Assembly (NCBI GenBank): GCA_040954595.2
Contig: CM082592.2
Span: 2,418,001-2,482,000, forward strand
Direction: 5' to 3'
DNA: 64,000 bases
DNA from: Balanoglossus misakiensis
Taxonomy: Eukaryota > Hemichordata
Part shown: piece by piece, positions 11,835 to 23,339 of the stretch
How positions within the stretch are numbered: the first letter of the stretch is position 1
Layout of the letters: each line of letters starts with the position of its first letter
Position numbers and translations under genes: made by a program
Notes under the pieces: model-generated
Database searches by the model: none
Told to the model about the DNA's origin: nothing
The model's input: the letters and a program-made list of their open reading frames with translations, nothing else

Positions 11835-12185
11835 TTATCTGACACGCGAGATTTTAGTTAAATTATAGGTGACTTTTGCTATCTAAGTTGCATGTTATAA
11901 AACGGCACAGCAGTTCATAATTTTTATTCGGAAAGGTGGAAAGAAACTACATAGTTGCAAAACGCCACAATTTCGCGATATCGGCCGTCCAGTTTACAAA
12001 TTAGCTGTTTGAAACTTTTCTGAAATGATAGGTGTCTTCGGTAAACTAAGTTGCATGTTATGTATAAAATAATGACACGGTTGATCGTTTTTATTCGGAA
12101 CAAATAAAGAAACTGCGTGGTTGCAAAAAAGTCTTCGCGATATCAGTCTTCCAGTTTACAGATTAGCTGCTTGAAACTTTTTTTT
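11835..12185. repeat. Two tandem copies of a repeat of about 170 bp
   Basis: Both copies run through ATAGGTG, TAAGTTGCATGTTAT, TTTTTATTCGGAA, AAAGAAACT, GTTGCAAAA, CGCGATATC, CCAGTTTACA and TTAGCTG. The first occupies about 11,865-12,015 and the second about 12,030-12,180. A third, weaker copy begins near 11,553. They directly precede the cassette arrays and may be part of the same unstable region. Confidence 0.7.
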
Positions 12186-12374
12186 AAAACACGTTCGAAG
12201 ATAAGGATGCGCGCCCAGACCAGTTCCACCAATTCTCTCGGCAATATCGCATAGGCCTAATTCACGAAGAAGCCCCGCGCCCAAGCTTCTCTGAAATTCC
12301 GTTTTTCGTTTCTCAACACCATTTCTTTTCCCCTTTCCCAGAAGAATATTTGAAAGTTTCATCCGTCCACACAA

Positions 12375-13040
12375 GTCTCTTTCTGCTTTCTCAATAGTCA
12401 TCGTGTCAGAAGAGAAGACAACCAAACAGCAGATTGGCACCGAGCGAGCGAGCAGGAAGGGCACATCTTTGATGACCGGATCTCCAAACTGCAATATTTG
12501 TCCGACAGACACACTTCGTTTTCGTTCCATGATTTTCCTGCCACACAAGTCTCTTTCTGCTGTCATCGTGTCAGAAGAGAAGACAACCAAACAGCAGATT
12601 GGCACCGAGCGAGCGAGCAGGAAGGGCACATCTTTGATGACCGGATCTCCAAACTTGCAACATTTGTCCGACAGACACACTTCGTTTTCGTTCAATGATT
12701 TTCCTGCCACACAAGTCTCTTTCTGCTGTCATCGTGTCAGAAGAGAAGACAACCAAACAGCAGATTGGCACCGAGCGAGCGAGCGAGCAGGAAGGGCACA
12801 TCTTTGATGACCGGATCCGGATCTCCAAACTGCAATATTTGTCCGACAGACACACTTCGTTTTCGTTCCATGATTTTCCTGCCACACAAGTCTCTTTCTG
12901 CTGTCATCGTGTCAGAAGAGAAGACAACCAAACAGCAGATTGGCACCGAGCGAGCGAGCAGGAAGGGCACATCTTTGATGACCGGATCTTCAAACTGCAA
13001 TATTTGTCCGACAGACACACTTCGTTTTCGTTCTTGATTT
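12375..13040 (+). repeat. Cassette array A: four copies of a 165-175 bp unit
   Basis: Units begin at TCGTGTCAGAAGAGAAGACA near 12,401, 12,566, 12,732 and 12,907. The first is preceded by a polypyrimidine tract and AG (CTTTCTGCTTTCTCAATAG), exactly as in array B, while later units keep a shortened version. One plus-strand frame stays open over most of the array and reads VSEEKTTKQQIGTERASRKG-like sequence in each unit, rich in Lys, Glu and Ser. The units differ by small indels (an extra GAGC, an extra GATCCG) that change frame. This may be an amplified exon or simply a minisatellite, and no protein family was recognised. Confidence 0.6.
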
Positions 13041-13101
13041 TCGCGATTGGTGTTTTTTTTAACTGACCCTTGAAAGTGCAATATTTAAAGTTATAACGCG
13101 A

Positions 13102-13360
13102 ATGCCCATAAGATCAATTTTTCAGGCCTTTACTTGTTTCAACAAAGTCATGCCAGAAGAAACCAACTTTGAAGTCAAGATACCAGTAAACCAGCCCATT
13201 CTCGCCATTCTCTTTCTGTCTTCTCAACAGCCAGATCCAGAAGAAATTAAAGAGAAGGCAACCAGATTTCGCCAAGGAAGGCCCACGCAAAAGTCATGTC
13301 GGAAGAAACGAAATTTGAAGTGAAGAAACCAGCAGTAAACCAGTCGCCATTGTAGGAGAA
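13102..13360 (+). CDS. Candidate exons related to the cassette repeats
   Basis: After a TTTCAACAAAG acceptor-like site, an open frame reads VMPEETNFEVKIPVNQP. A second, similar block after GCAAAAG reads VMSEETKFEVKKPAVNQSP. Between them is a typical acceptor, TCTTCTCAACAG, followed by PDPEEIKEKATRFRQG. These Glu/Lys-rich pieces resemble the start of the array A and B units (V.VSEE or V.VSGE), so they look like diverged members of one duplicated exon family. No complete gene can be assembled, and no function is proposed. Confidence 0.3.
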
Positions 13361-13364
13361 ATGG

Positions 13365-14660
13365 ACAAAGAGAATCCAGCCCACGGCCCACCACCACCAC
13401 CCCACTCCACCAACCTCAACATTGCATATTCTTATTTGGCATCTTGCCACATTATATTAAACAGTTTCTTTCTGCTTTCTCAACAGTTACTGTGTCAGGT
13501 GAAATCAAATTTAAGGAGGAGGCAATCAGAATCCAGTGCAATCTTCAAACCAGTCGCAGGAGAAATGGACTTTAAAGAGAAGACAAAGAGAATCCAGCCC
13601 ACGGCCCACCACCACCACCCCACTCCACCAACCTCAGCATTACATATTCTTATTTGGCATCTTGCCACATTATATTAAACAGTTTCTTTCTGCTTTCTCA
13701 ACAGTTACTGTGTCAGGTGAAATCAAATTTAAGGAGGAGGCAATCAGAATCCAGTGCAATCTTCAAACCAGTCGCCATTGTAGGAGAAATGGACTTTAAA
13801 GAGAAGACAAAGAGAATCCAGCCCACGGCCCACCACCACCACCCCACTCCACCAACCTCAACATTGCATATTCTTATTTGGCATCTTGCCACATTATATT
13901 AAACAGTTTCTTTCTGCTTTCTCAACAGTTACTGTGTCAGGTGAAATCAAATTTAAGGAGGAGGCAATCAGAATCCAGTGCAATCTTCAAACCAGTCGCA
14001 GGAGAAATGGACTTTAAAGAGAAGACAAAGAGAATCCAGCCCACGGCCCACCACCACCACCCCACTCCACCAACCTCAGCATTACATATTCTTATTTGGC
14101 ATCTTGCCACATTATATTAAACAGTTTCTTTCTGCTTTCTCAACAGTTACTGTGTCAGGTGAAATCAAATTTAAGGAGGAGGCAATCAGAATCCAGTGCA
14201 ATCTTCAAACCAGTCGCCATTGTAGGAGAAATGGACTTTAAAGAGAAGACAAAGAGAATCCAGCCCGCGGCCCACCACCACCACCCCACTCCACCAACCT
14301 CAGCATTACATATTCTTATTTGGCATCTTGCCACATTATATTAAACAGTTTCTTTCTGCTTTCTCAACAGTTACTGTGTCAGGTGAAATCAAATTTAAGG
14401 AGGAGGCAATCAGAATCCAGTGCAATCTTCAAACCAGTCGCCATTGTAGGAGAAATGGACTTTTAATAAAGAGAAGACAAAGAGAATCCAGCCCGCGGCC
14501 CACCACCACCACCCCACTCCACCAACCTCAGCATTACATATTCTTATTTGGCATCTTGCCACATTATATTAAACAGTTTCTTTCTGCTTTCTCAACAGTT
14601 ACTGTGTCAGGTGAAATCAAATTTGAGGAGGCAATCAGAATCCAGTGCAATCTTCGACAT
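13365..14660 (+). repeat. Cassette array B: six copies of a unit of about 220 bp
   Basis: Each unit contains an intron-like end (CTTTCTGCTTTCTCAACAG), then TTACTGTGTCAGGTGAAATC, an AAGGAGGAGGCAATCAGAAT block and a His/Pro-rich stretch, CACCACCACCACCCCACTCC, and closes with TTGCCACATTATATTAAACAG. Translations alternate between VTVSGEIKFKEEAIRIQC and GEMDFKEKTKRIQPTAHHHH in different frames. Units differ by a 6-bp presence or absence (CATTGT) and point changes. The acceptor is excellent. A donor is less clear; the only candidate is TCAG|GTGAAA 12 nt later. The last unit runs into unrelated sequence near 14,656. Confidence 0.7.
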
Positions 14661-14742
14661 ATTATGCTACGCAACCATCTTTATGGTCAATTCATCTTTC
14701 CACACATACTAATCTTAACTAAACTTTGTGATTTCTCCACAG

Positions 14743-17000
14743 ATTTATCACACAGATACCCCAGGATGAAGACCAGAAGAACCAGAACACCAAGAAGAAG
14801 ACGAAGAAAAACACAGTTTTAATTTCGGTATGTGTTATTCCATGTAATTAATGCAAAATTATTTTAAAATATACTAACCATTTTTTCCCTTTGCTTCTTT
14901 CAACAGATACCCCTGGATGAAGACCAGAAGGCCAAGGAGAAGACGAAGAAAAACCCAGCGTTAATTATGGTATGTGTTTATCCATGTATAATATGCAAAA
15001 TTATTTTAATATATTCTAACCATTTTTCCCCTTTGATTCCTTCAACAGATACCCCCGGATGAAGACCAGAAGACGAAGACCAGAAGGCCAAGGAGAAGAC
15101 GAAGAAAAACCCAGCGTTAATTATGGTATGTGTTTATCCATGTATAATATGCAAAATTATTTTAATATATTCTAACCATTTTTCCCCTTTGATTCCTTCA
15201 ACAGATACCCCCGGATGAAGACCAGAAGACGAAGACCAGAAGGCCAAGGAGAAGACGAAGAAAAACCCAGCGTTAATTATGGTATGTGTTTATCCATGTA
15301 TAATATGCAAAATTATTTTAAAATATTCTAACCATTTTTCCCCTTTGATTCCTTCAACAGATACCCCCGGATGAAGACCAGAAGACGAAGACCAGAAGGC
15401 CAAGGAGAAGACGAAGAAAAACCCAGCGTTAATTATGGTATGTGTTTATCCATGTATAATATGCAAAATTATTTTAATATATTCTAACCATTTTTCCCCT
15501 TTGATTCCTTCAACAGATACCCCCGGATGAAGACCAGAAGACGAAGACCAGAAGGCCAAGGAGAAGACGAAGAAAAACCCAGCGTTAATTATGGTATGTG
15601 TTTATCCATGTATAATATGCAAAATTATTTTAATATATTCTAACCATTTTTCCCCTTTGATTCCTTCAACAGATACCCCCGGATGAAGACCAGAAGACGA
15701 AGACCAGAAGGCCAAGGAGAAGACGAAGAAAAACCCAGCGTTAATTATGGTATGTGTTTATCCATGTATAATATGCAAAATTATTTTAATATATTCTAAC
15801 CATTTTTCCCCTTTGATTCCTTCAACAGATACCCCCGGATGAAGACCAGAAGACGAAGACCAGAAGGCCAAGGAGAAGACGAAGAAAAACCCAGCGTTAA
15901 TTATGGTATGTGTTTATCCATGTATAATATGCAAAATTATTTTAAAATATTCTAACCATTTTTCCCCTTTGATTCCTTCAACAGATACCCCCGGATGAAG
16001 ACCAGAAGACGAAGACCAGAAGGCCAAGGAGAAGACGAAGAAAAACCCAGCGTTAATTATGGTATGTGTTTATCCATGTATAATATGCAAAATTATTTTA
16101 ATATATTCTAACCATTTTTCCCCTTTGATTCCTTCAACAGATACCCCCGGATGAAGACCAGAAGACGAAGACCAGAAGGCCATGGAGAAGACGAAGAAAA
16201 ACCCAGCGTTAATTATGGTATGTGTTTATCCATGTATAATATGCAAAATTATTTTAAAATATTCTAACCATTTTTCCCCTTTGATTCCTTCAACAGATAC
16301 CCCCGGATGAAGACCAGAAGACGAAGACCAGAAGGCCAAGGAGAAGACGAAGAAAAACCCAGCGTTAATTATGGTATGTGTTTATCCATGTATAATATGC
16401 AAAATTATTTTAATATATTCTAACCATTTTTCCCCTTTGATTCCTTCAACAGATACCCCCGGATGAAGACCAGAAGACCAAGGAGAAGACGAAGACCAGA
16501 AGACCAAGGAGAAGACGAAGACCAGAAGACCAAGGAGAAGACGAAAAAAAAACAAGCGTTAATTACGGTATGTGTTAATCCATGTATTAAATGCAAAATT
16601 ATTTTAAAATATTCTAACCATTTTTCCCCTTTGATTCCTTCAACAGATACCCACGGATGAAGACCAGAAGACGAAGACCAGAAGACCAAGACGAAGACCA
16701 GAAGACCAAGGAGAAGACGAAGACCAGAAGACCAAGGAGAAGCCGAAGAAAAACCCAGCGTTAATTACGGTATGTGTTAATCCATGTACTAAATGCAAAA
16801 TTATTTTAAAATATTCTAACCATTTTTCCCCTTTGATTTCTTCAACAGATACCCCAGGATGAAGACCAGAAGACGAAGACCAGAAGACCAAGACGAAGAC
16901 CAGAAGACGAAGGAGACCAAGGAGAAGATGAAGAAAAACCCAGCGTTAATTTCGGTATGTGTTATTCCAATAATTTCTTTCATGCACTTTACTAACATTC
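14743..17000 (+). repeat. Cassette array C: 14 tandem acceptor-exon-donor units, mostly 156 bp
   Basis: Every unit carries an acceptor (CCCTTTGATTCCTTCAACAG), an Arg/Lys/Glu/Asp-rich exon starting ATACCCC.GGATGAAGACCAG, and a donor (G|GTATGTGT), followed by a short AT-rich intron. Exon starts and lengths: 14,756 (72 nt; 14,743 is an alternative start), 14,907 or so (63 nt), nine copies of 77 nt (15,049, 15,205, 15,361, 15,517, 15,673, 15,829, 15,985, 16,141, 16,297), then 16,453 (115 nt), 16,647 (123 nt) and 16,849 (106 nt). The 72-, 63- and 123-nt exons are multiples of three and open in one frame (IP.DEDQK...KKNPALI). The 77-nt form carries 14 extra nucleotides, and in that frame it ends in TAA just before the donor. 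Confidence 0.8.
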
Positions 17001-17025
17001 TATTTCTATCTGTTTATCTCTACAG

Positions 17026-17092
17026 ATCACACAAGACCTGGACCTGGATGCGCACAGGGGCAGAGATTTGGGGGTATTGGGCCCTTCCCTGG
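17026..17092 (+). CDS. Exon following cassette array C
   Basis: Acceptor TTATCTCTACAG and donor G|GTAAGAAC bound a 67-nt exon reading ITQDLDLDAHRGRDLGVLG and three more residues in the frame set by the 3n-length exons of array C. The same exon is also open in the frame reached after the 106-nt array exon. It looks like the next exon of the gene carrying the array. The protein family is not recognised. Confidence 0.45.
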
Positions 17093-17296
17093 GTAAGAAC
17101 GAATTGTTTGATTTACTGTTTAAATTTCAGTTTGCAAACTGAGTTGTGGGACTCCTTCCTTTAGATAGGGACACACGGCCTTGTAATGGGATTCTGGGGG
17201 CAGGCCCTTTTAGAGTAGGTGCCGTCATAGTGGGTAGCTTCACGTGCTGACGGTGTAATCTAAACATTGGAAAAATGTGTTTTTCCAATGTTTGGA

Positions 17297-17460
17297 GACT
17301 AAACCCACTTCCCCAAAAATGTAAGCTGTCCTTTGAGAACCAAGTTCAAGAACACAGTGAGATGTCTCCAGGAATGAAGTCCATGGTGTTAGAAGATCTT
17401 GCCTGGCAGTGTGTTCTGGATCATGAGATTATTGGGCATGGCAGCTTAACCAGTGATCAG
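17297..17460 (+). CDS. Candidate exon, unknown protein
   Basis: An open frame reads SFENQVQEHSEMSPGMKSMV and continues to TSDQ, ending in a good donor, CAG|GTAAATG. The acceptor side is uncertain. The composition is protein-like and the block lies on the same strand just after array C, so it may be a downstream exon of that gene. The join phase to the next candidate does not match, which lowers confidence. Confidence 0.3.
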
Positions 17461-17782
17461 GTAAATGATTGTACAGTGTTGCATTTCCCTGTCATGATGT
17501 TATATATGCATATTTGTGACATCTTTTTAAGACAACTAGATGATGTAAATCAAAATTTAGCATTTTTAGAAGATGTCTAACTGTAGTAAGCCAAACACCA
17601 GTAAGAACTAAAATATCTCCACTGGAAAACACTGTTTGACCAGCCTTTTGATTGAAAACCAAAGGAGACGTGTTCCTGTAGCAAATGGTTTCTAGGGAGA
17701 AATTTGAAAAGCAATGACTGTTCCAGATTTTTTTTTTTTTTTTGCTGGCTTTAGTTGATTTTGTGGCTTGAATGTTTTGCAG

Positions 17783-17883
17783 GGTGGTGTGCAATTGGAG
17801 GAGAGAACTTGTTCAACATGAAGACCTCTGGAGAAGTTGTCTGTCCATCATGATGTTTCTGGAGCAAGACACTTGGAAAATAG
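17783..17883 (+). CDS. Candidate exon with an F-box-end-like pattern
   Basis: Acceptor TGTTTTGCAG and donor ATAG|GTCAGT flank an open frame reading VVCNWRRELVQHEDLWRSCL. The pattern VC..WR.L....LW resembles the C-terminal part of F-box domains, but one short exon is not enough to assign the family. Confidence 0.3.
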
Positions 17884-18129
17884 GTCAGTCGTTGAAGTAT
17901 CATCTAGAAAGGTAGTCGCTACCATTCAAATTAATGTCCTGATAGCCACGAAAGTTATTCTTTCAATTTTTCTAATGACCTTCTTTGAAAAAAGGAGAAA
18001 AAAATATAGGGTCCCCATGCACAATGTTCCAGAAAATGGTACCAAAACCACCCAATTCAACAAAAATTGGGATATTTTGAAAATTAGGAGTTTTCTTCAG
18101 AAATCCAATGTTTAGAAATCAGCTATGTT

Positions 18130-19250
18130 AACACCTTTCCATTAATATAGTGATACGTCAAATCAATGCAACTATAGGGCCATAGCACTATCGAGCTGTT
18201 TATCAAAATTATGTAAGGTCAATTTTCAATACACAGTTAATCAGCTACCTAGACATTAACAGGCTTATTACACCATTTTGGTTCAGGTTCAGAAAGAACA
18301 CGAGAACATCATATTCTATGTTTGTTCCCAACACTGCAATAAACAAATGTGTCTAAACTGAAAGGAAAAAGAGAGGAAGTTATTTATACTCTGCTTTTGT
18401 TGACTTGAGATAGGCTTCTGATTGTGTTTTGAAGAAGGATTTATTTTTGAAGTTGGTAAATTTTATCAGTCATTAATTAAAACAAGGTAGGAAAATGTTA
18501 ATTACACAGTTGTCAAAGAGCTTTGAGACATCTTGTGGAGCTCAGCAGGGATGTAATTTGTCTGCTTCATTTAAAAAAAATTCTAAATGATTGCACTGAT
18601 ATTTTGGGGGAAGCATCTGATTTTCTAGTCAAACTGGATAGTGTCAAGTTAAAACTGTATTATTTATGCAGATCGATGATTTATTGCTAATTTTAGAATC
18701 TACAAAAGGGCTTCAAAACTGTGAAAGCAAACTAGGTGTATACCGCCAACAATGGGAGCTCACAGTAAATGTCAAAACCAAATTTATGATTCTCAACAGG
18801 CCTAGGAATAGCAGAATGGTAAAAAAAACTGTGGCTTCAAAATTCATGGTGAAATGATCAGTCAAGCCAAACAATTTGGTGTATGCTTAATACTCCTAAT
18901 GGCAAATTTAAGCAAAACCAGTTACACTTGAAAATGAAAGCAATGAAAGCACTATTTACTGTTAGACGTTCAATTCTGTATGCTCCTCGTGCTGGTATTA
19001 GGAGTGAATAAGGTAGATTTCTAATCTGAATGAAAATGTTGAAATTCAGTACCCATAATGTAGAATTATGGGTACTTGTCATCAGCAAAAAGAATTCAAA
19101 TTATTTGATGTAAAATCTGGGTCACTGATGTTCAAGAGTATAAAAATTAAGTTAGAAAAAGACTTATGTAGAATCTTGGAAAATTTCTACATAATGTTGC
19201 AATTTTCAAAATAATTACTGAACTTTACAGCACTCTCTGATCGTGCATGT
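18130..19250 (+). pseudogene. Degenerate LINE reverse transcriptase fragment
   Basis: Conceptual translation with several frameshifts and stops shows NYRAIALSSCLSKL (the motif preceding the palm in non-LTR reverse transcriptases), then a GAQQGC-like block near 18,540, and DDLLLILESTKGLQNCESKL with W.L.VNVKTKFMI.N near 18,670-18,800, which is the DD palm region and following helix. The order and spacing fit a LINE ORF2. In-frame stops throughout show it is inactive. The matching 3' portion may be the fragment at 23,040-23,335. Confidence 0.7.
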
Positions 19251-19570
19251 TGTGTACTAAATAAAATATGAATTAAAGGCTAGAGCGCATAACAAGTTTT
19301 CCGCAAAACTCTGTAGGATAGTCCTGTTAAAATTTTCACATCTTGAACTGCTTAAATACTGAAAAGCCAACGTTCATTGACTGCGCCCTCTGGAGGCCAG
19401 TCTCACGACCTCTGTTGACCTTGCAACAGGACAATACGCGTCAGCTGGTTGTAAAATTGGCTCAGGTCAGGTCATTTGTTTGTGGAGTGTGTTGAACGCC
19501 TCCGATACATGGGGGACTGTTTTGCATTGATTTCCATCATTCAAAATCTCTGGCGTAAATTGTCGGGACC

Positions 19571-22315
19571 ATGCTGAGTTTAAAAAGCCAAGATACGGGA
19601 TCTCTTGGATGGAGATTGATGAACGCGTTCATGTGTGCACTGTTTGCTCTGTTTGCTTATGTACAGGTACGTGTTGGTCATTTCCGGGTTTGGACACATT
19701 GGACCACGCCACGCTCCCTTGGGCGTGTTTGTGCAAGATTTCATAGACTGATAATAATTTTATATCAGTCTCGGCAGTGTCAAAAATAGAGCCACAAAAT
19801 GTGTTATTCCTTAATACCATAGCCAAGTCCATCGCGTTACCAAGACCTGTCATATTGTAGATCCAAAATATTTTCCAATTATTATCAATGTGTTTTGTAC
19901 ATGTACATGTACTTTTGGAAGCCTTTCTAGTCCAGAGTGTGGTTAAATGTTTTATTTTATAGAAAACTTAATGTCCGTGTGAACTACACCTTTCAAGGTT
20001 AAATTAAGTTTGCAGGAGTATCAGATTCATGCAAATGATGAAGAAAAAAAATAATTTAACAAATTTTCCAAATAGAGCGAGGTTTATGATGGAAATTGGT
20101 CAGTATGAGATCAAAGGCAGTATCTATCATGCTTGTTTGGACCAGTACTGGCCGAATCGGAGCAAATAAAATGTCAGTGATGCTTATATTTTTCTTTGTT
20201 TGCAGAAAAATGATCCTGACCCAGAGTTATGGATGGTGAGTAACCGTGGTAACCATCAAATGTTCTGACTGCAGGGTATTTTATTTATGATTCATCTCCA
20301 GTCTCTCTGCAAACAGAAATGACAGCTTAACTTACTGTTGGGTGAAGGAAAACCACTGACTTTACCCTTTCTGTCAAAACAGTGGATAGAAATTACCAAG
20401 CAACATATTAGACTTCTTGAAGTTAATTTTTTTCTAAATTCTTAGTTTGTCATGGGAACACTGTAGCTGTTATCTTTGTCAAAAAGACATATGCTAGGTG
20501 CAGAAATTTCTGTTCATTTTCTGTGCCAGTCTTTGTGAAGTAGCACATTACTGGGGTGTGTCCAATGCGCCTTGCTTCCATCAATGGAACACACTCTAAT
20601 ATTAATTGTAGAAATATTTCTATGTGAAATAAGTTTTCCGTGTCAGAAAAGGTACTTTATGAAATTGAAAACTGTGCAAAAAATACTGAAAGATATGTTC
20701 TTTGTTTGTTTCAGGCTCTTTACAGTATACCTGCATTGTTGTGTCTGGCTGTAGCAGTGTCCAGTCATGTGACAGGTAAGTTGACTTTTTATGATGTAAT
20801 TCAAACATTAAACAAAATGTTTAAGGCAGGAAAATACAACCATGGATGTGAATCTTGAATTTTTATATTGAGACTTCTTCAAATTGTGAAACTGATATTT
20901 TTGTGCACAAACAGTTTAATTACCCACAATGCCTTAGATATATTCATTGTTGTTCAGTTGACATTTTAGAAATGTCATTCTGTCACAGCAAGTTAGTCTT
21001 TAACCAAAGTTTCTGAATCCTCCATCACAGAGATGAAAGGTCAATGATTTTAATAGCTTCATGTACCACTGAGGTTAATGTGTGATGATTTTATATTTCC
21101 GCAAATCTCGTGTTTCTGGTTTAACTGTTGCGATTAAAGCAACCATAAATCGGACTACAAGACAAAACTAATTATTTCTTTGTTTTCTCTATGCAGATAA
21201 TCCAATATGGCGGATAACCTGCACACTGCATGTCATTGCCATGGGTTTGCTGTCGCTGTATCTGACAAAGACGATAAAAGACAGCGAGACAGAAATGAAA
21301 TTCTATGAAATGGAAGAAGCCAGGTAAGTTTAGTGTTTGATTTAAATGGTGAAAGCTGCAGTGATAAAAATTTACAGTTTTAATAAATGATGTCTACAAT
21401 GTAGCCCTCACGAAATAAATTTTCAAAGCTTAGAGTCAATTTGAGAATTAAAAAATTCTCTGAGTCAGCCCTATACCTTTGCATGTAGTGTTGATAATTT
21501 TCTTGAGTCACCAGTGAGTTTGTTGGGTCAGTGGCGCCTCATATCAGCTTAGAGGGCACACTGATGCCCAGTAGAACAGAAACTGGGGGGTACTCAAAAA
21601 TTGATATTTTTCATGTTTTGGCAATGGTGACAAATATTTTGATTCTGATCAATTTCTACAATAAAATTAATAGCCACTGTTTTTATTTTTTATTCACAGA
21701 GAACTTGGTGGATTGGTTTTTGTTATGCTGTGGTTGATCATCTGCGGAAATTCTTCAAGGTCAGTTTTGTCTCCAGATTTTTGTTGCAGTCTTAAATTAT
21801 TCATAAATATACACAGGCTGTTGTCACACTTTTTTCTTTTGAGGATTTTTGTTCAAACAAATTAGAACACTTCCAGGACTAGATCGGTTTAAAGGTCTAG
21901 TGATGTGGTGTAATTTGAGGCACAATTTGTCACCTAATCACTGTTACATGTACCATGGAAAATGCAAATACAGACAGTCACTGATTTTCAGTTAGTACGT
22001 GGCACATCCCCAAAAAGTGCCACGATGGCTATTAGAATACTTATAGACACAACCTTCGGCCATGTAAAGTCATATGAAATTTTCATATTTATAATGGTTG
22101 CAATATTTTCAGGAACATCTCTTTACCACCCTTCATTGTTGTCATATTTTTTGTTCGCCAGGTTGCGTTTGAGTTTGACATATCTGACACTTGGTTGCGC
22201 TGTGCTGGCATCGGTTCCTATCTTGCTCTGGATAGGCGTGTACATCAACACGGAGTACAGAGAGAAAATGCCGGAACACTGTAAAACTGTCATGTATGCA
22301 GATAAGGACTCGTAG
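19571..22315 (+). CDS. TMEM220: Transmembrane protein 220 (six coding exons)
   Basis: Six exons join to a 175-residue protein: 19,571-19,666, 20,206-20,235, 20,715-20,775, 21,197-21,323, 21,700-21,759 and 22,162-22,315, all with GT-AG borders and compatible phases (0, 0, 1, 2, 2). The product shows the layout of vertebrate TMEM220: an N-terminal membrane helix ending FALFAYVQ, the conserved NDPDPELW turn, a second helix after YSIP, a DNPIWR segment and third helix, a hydrophilic E-rich loop leading to ELGGLVFVMLWLIICG, and a last helix before YINTEYREKMPEHCKTV. The start was chosen at the only ATG that precedes the helix in frame. It is a small multi-pass membrane protein of poorly known function. 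Nothing in it looks damaged. Confidence 0.9.
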
Positions 22316-22319
22316 TGGA

Positions 22320-23035
22320 AATCGAAGGACCAAGGAAAATGGCGTCCTGTCTAAGCTGGAACCTTGTAGATATATACCGTACTGAGACACTGGTGTTGAC
22401 TGTGACATGCACATTGCTGTAATGTATTGCTTGGAAGCTCATGTTAGCCACAGACAACTTTGATATGGACATGCAGGTGAAAACAGTGATGCACTGCATT
22501 GTTCCAAATCTCCTGGACAATTCCTCGAACAATAGTGCTGCAGCGCATTGCCTATTGGCATAGCAACCTTAAATAACAAAGCATAGGGACTTCACCGTAG
22601 CAGTAGTGGCCAAGAGCAAAAGTGACATGGGGAAATAATATTGTTCCGCTATCCTGATTTAATTAAATGAATCAAACTTTGGCTCAAACCTAAATCGTGG
22701 GTAGTTTTCATGAAAAGAATTCATGATCCTAGCATTCGGAGTGTTTGACACAGGCTCAAATTTAGCAGAAGTCACATGTCAACTGACTACCAATGCTCCT
22801 TACAGACTAATAAATTTTGCAAAATGGTGGTCACCGCTGACTACCAGTAGGTGGAGCCATTTTAACTGTCAACACTCTATTACTAGAAGGCATATATGTT
22901 GCTAAAAGTTTGTAGGAAAATTTTCCCTGTCAGAATTCCATTAATCAAATTTTCAGCCAATGTTTCATGATTTTATTTGTTTGTTTGGCAGAGTGCTTTC
23001 ATTTCAATTTATAAAGTTGTGTTGTTGCTTTAGAT
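22320..23035. other. TMEM220 3' flank
   Basis: This stretch is presumably the 3' untranslated region and intergenic sequence. I saw no canonical AATAAA in the first 300 bp after the stop. Nothing else recognisable. Confidence 0.4.
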
Positions 23036-23036
23036 A

Positions 23037-23335
23037 TCAATTGTTTTAGTATTCTGGACCGTAGTAAATGACTTTCCTAGCTCAATTCAGACTTGGAATT
23101 TTGCCAGTACGATTCGAAACGGGCGGATTTGGTATATTTTACACAGAGAATGCAATGGAAGACGAATTTCACTTTCTTTTACACTGTACTTTATATAATG
23201 GAAATTTATTTGATATTACCAGCAAGCATTTTCAAGATTTTCAAGAATTGCCAGATACGGAGAAACTCAAACTCTTCCTCAATGACATGAGTCAAGGTAC
23301 ACCAAAACTTATTGCTAAATGGGTAACGTAAGTCC
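23037..23335 (+). pseudogene. LINE 3'-end fragment (C-terminal zinc-knuckle-like region)
   Basis: The open frame from 23,068 reads FLAQFRLGILPVRFETGGF and later NAMEDEFHFLLHCTLYNG. The pattern LAQ.RLGILP...ETG.F followed by EDE.HFL..C..Y is the stereotyped C-terminal end of ORF2 in several animal LINE families. Expected upstream cysteines are partly lost. It lies on the same strand as the reverse transcriptase remnant at 18,130-19,250, which ends about where this piece should begin. Confidence 0.6.
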
Positions 23336-23339
23336 CTAC

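Noticed and set aside
12156-12710. 184-codon minus-strand open frame over cassette array A
   Set aside because: It reads the complement of the repeat units. The polypyrimidine-AG signals and the homologous blocks in array B are on the plus strand.
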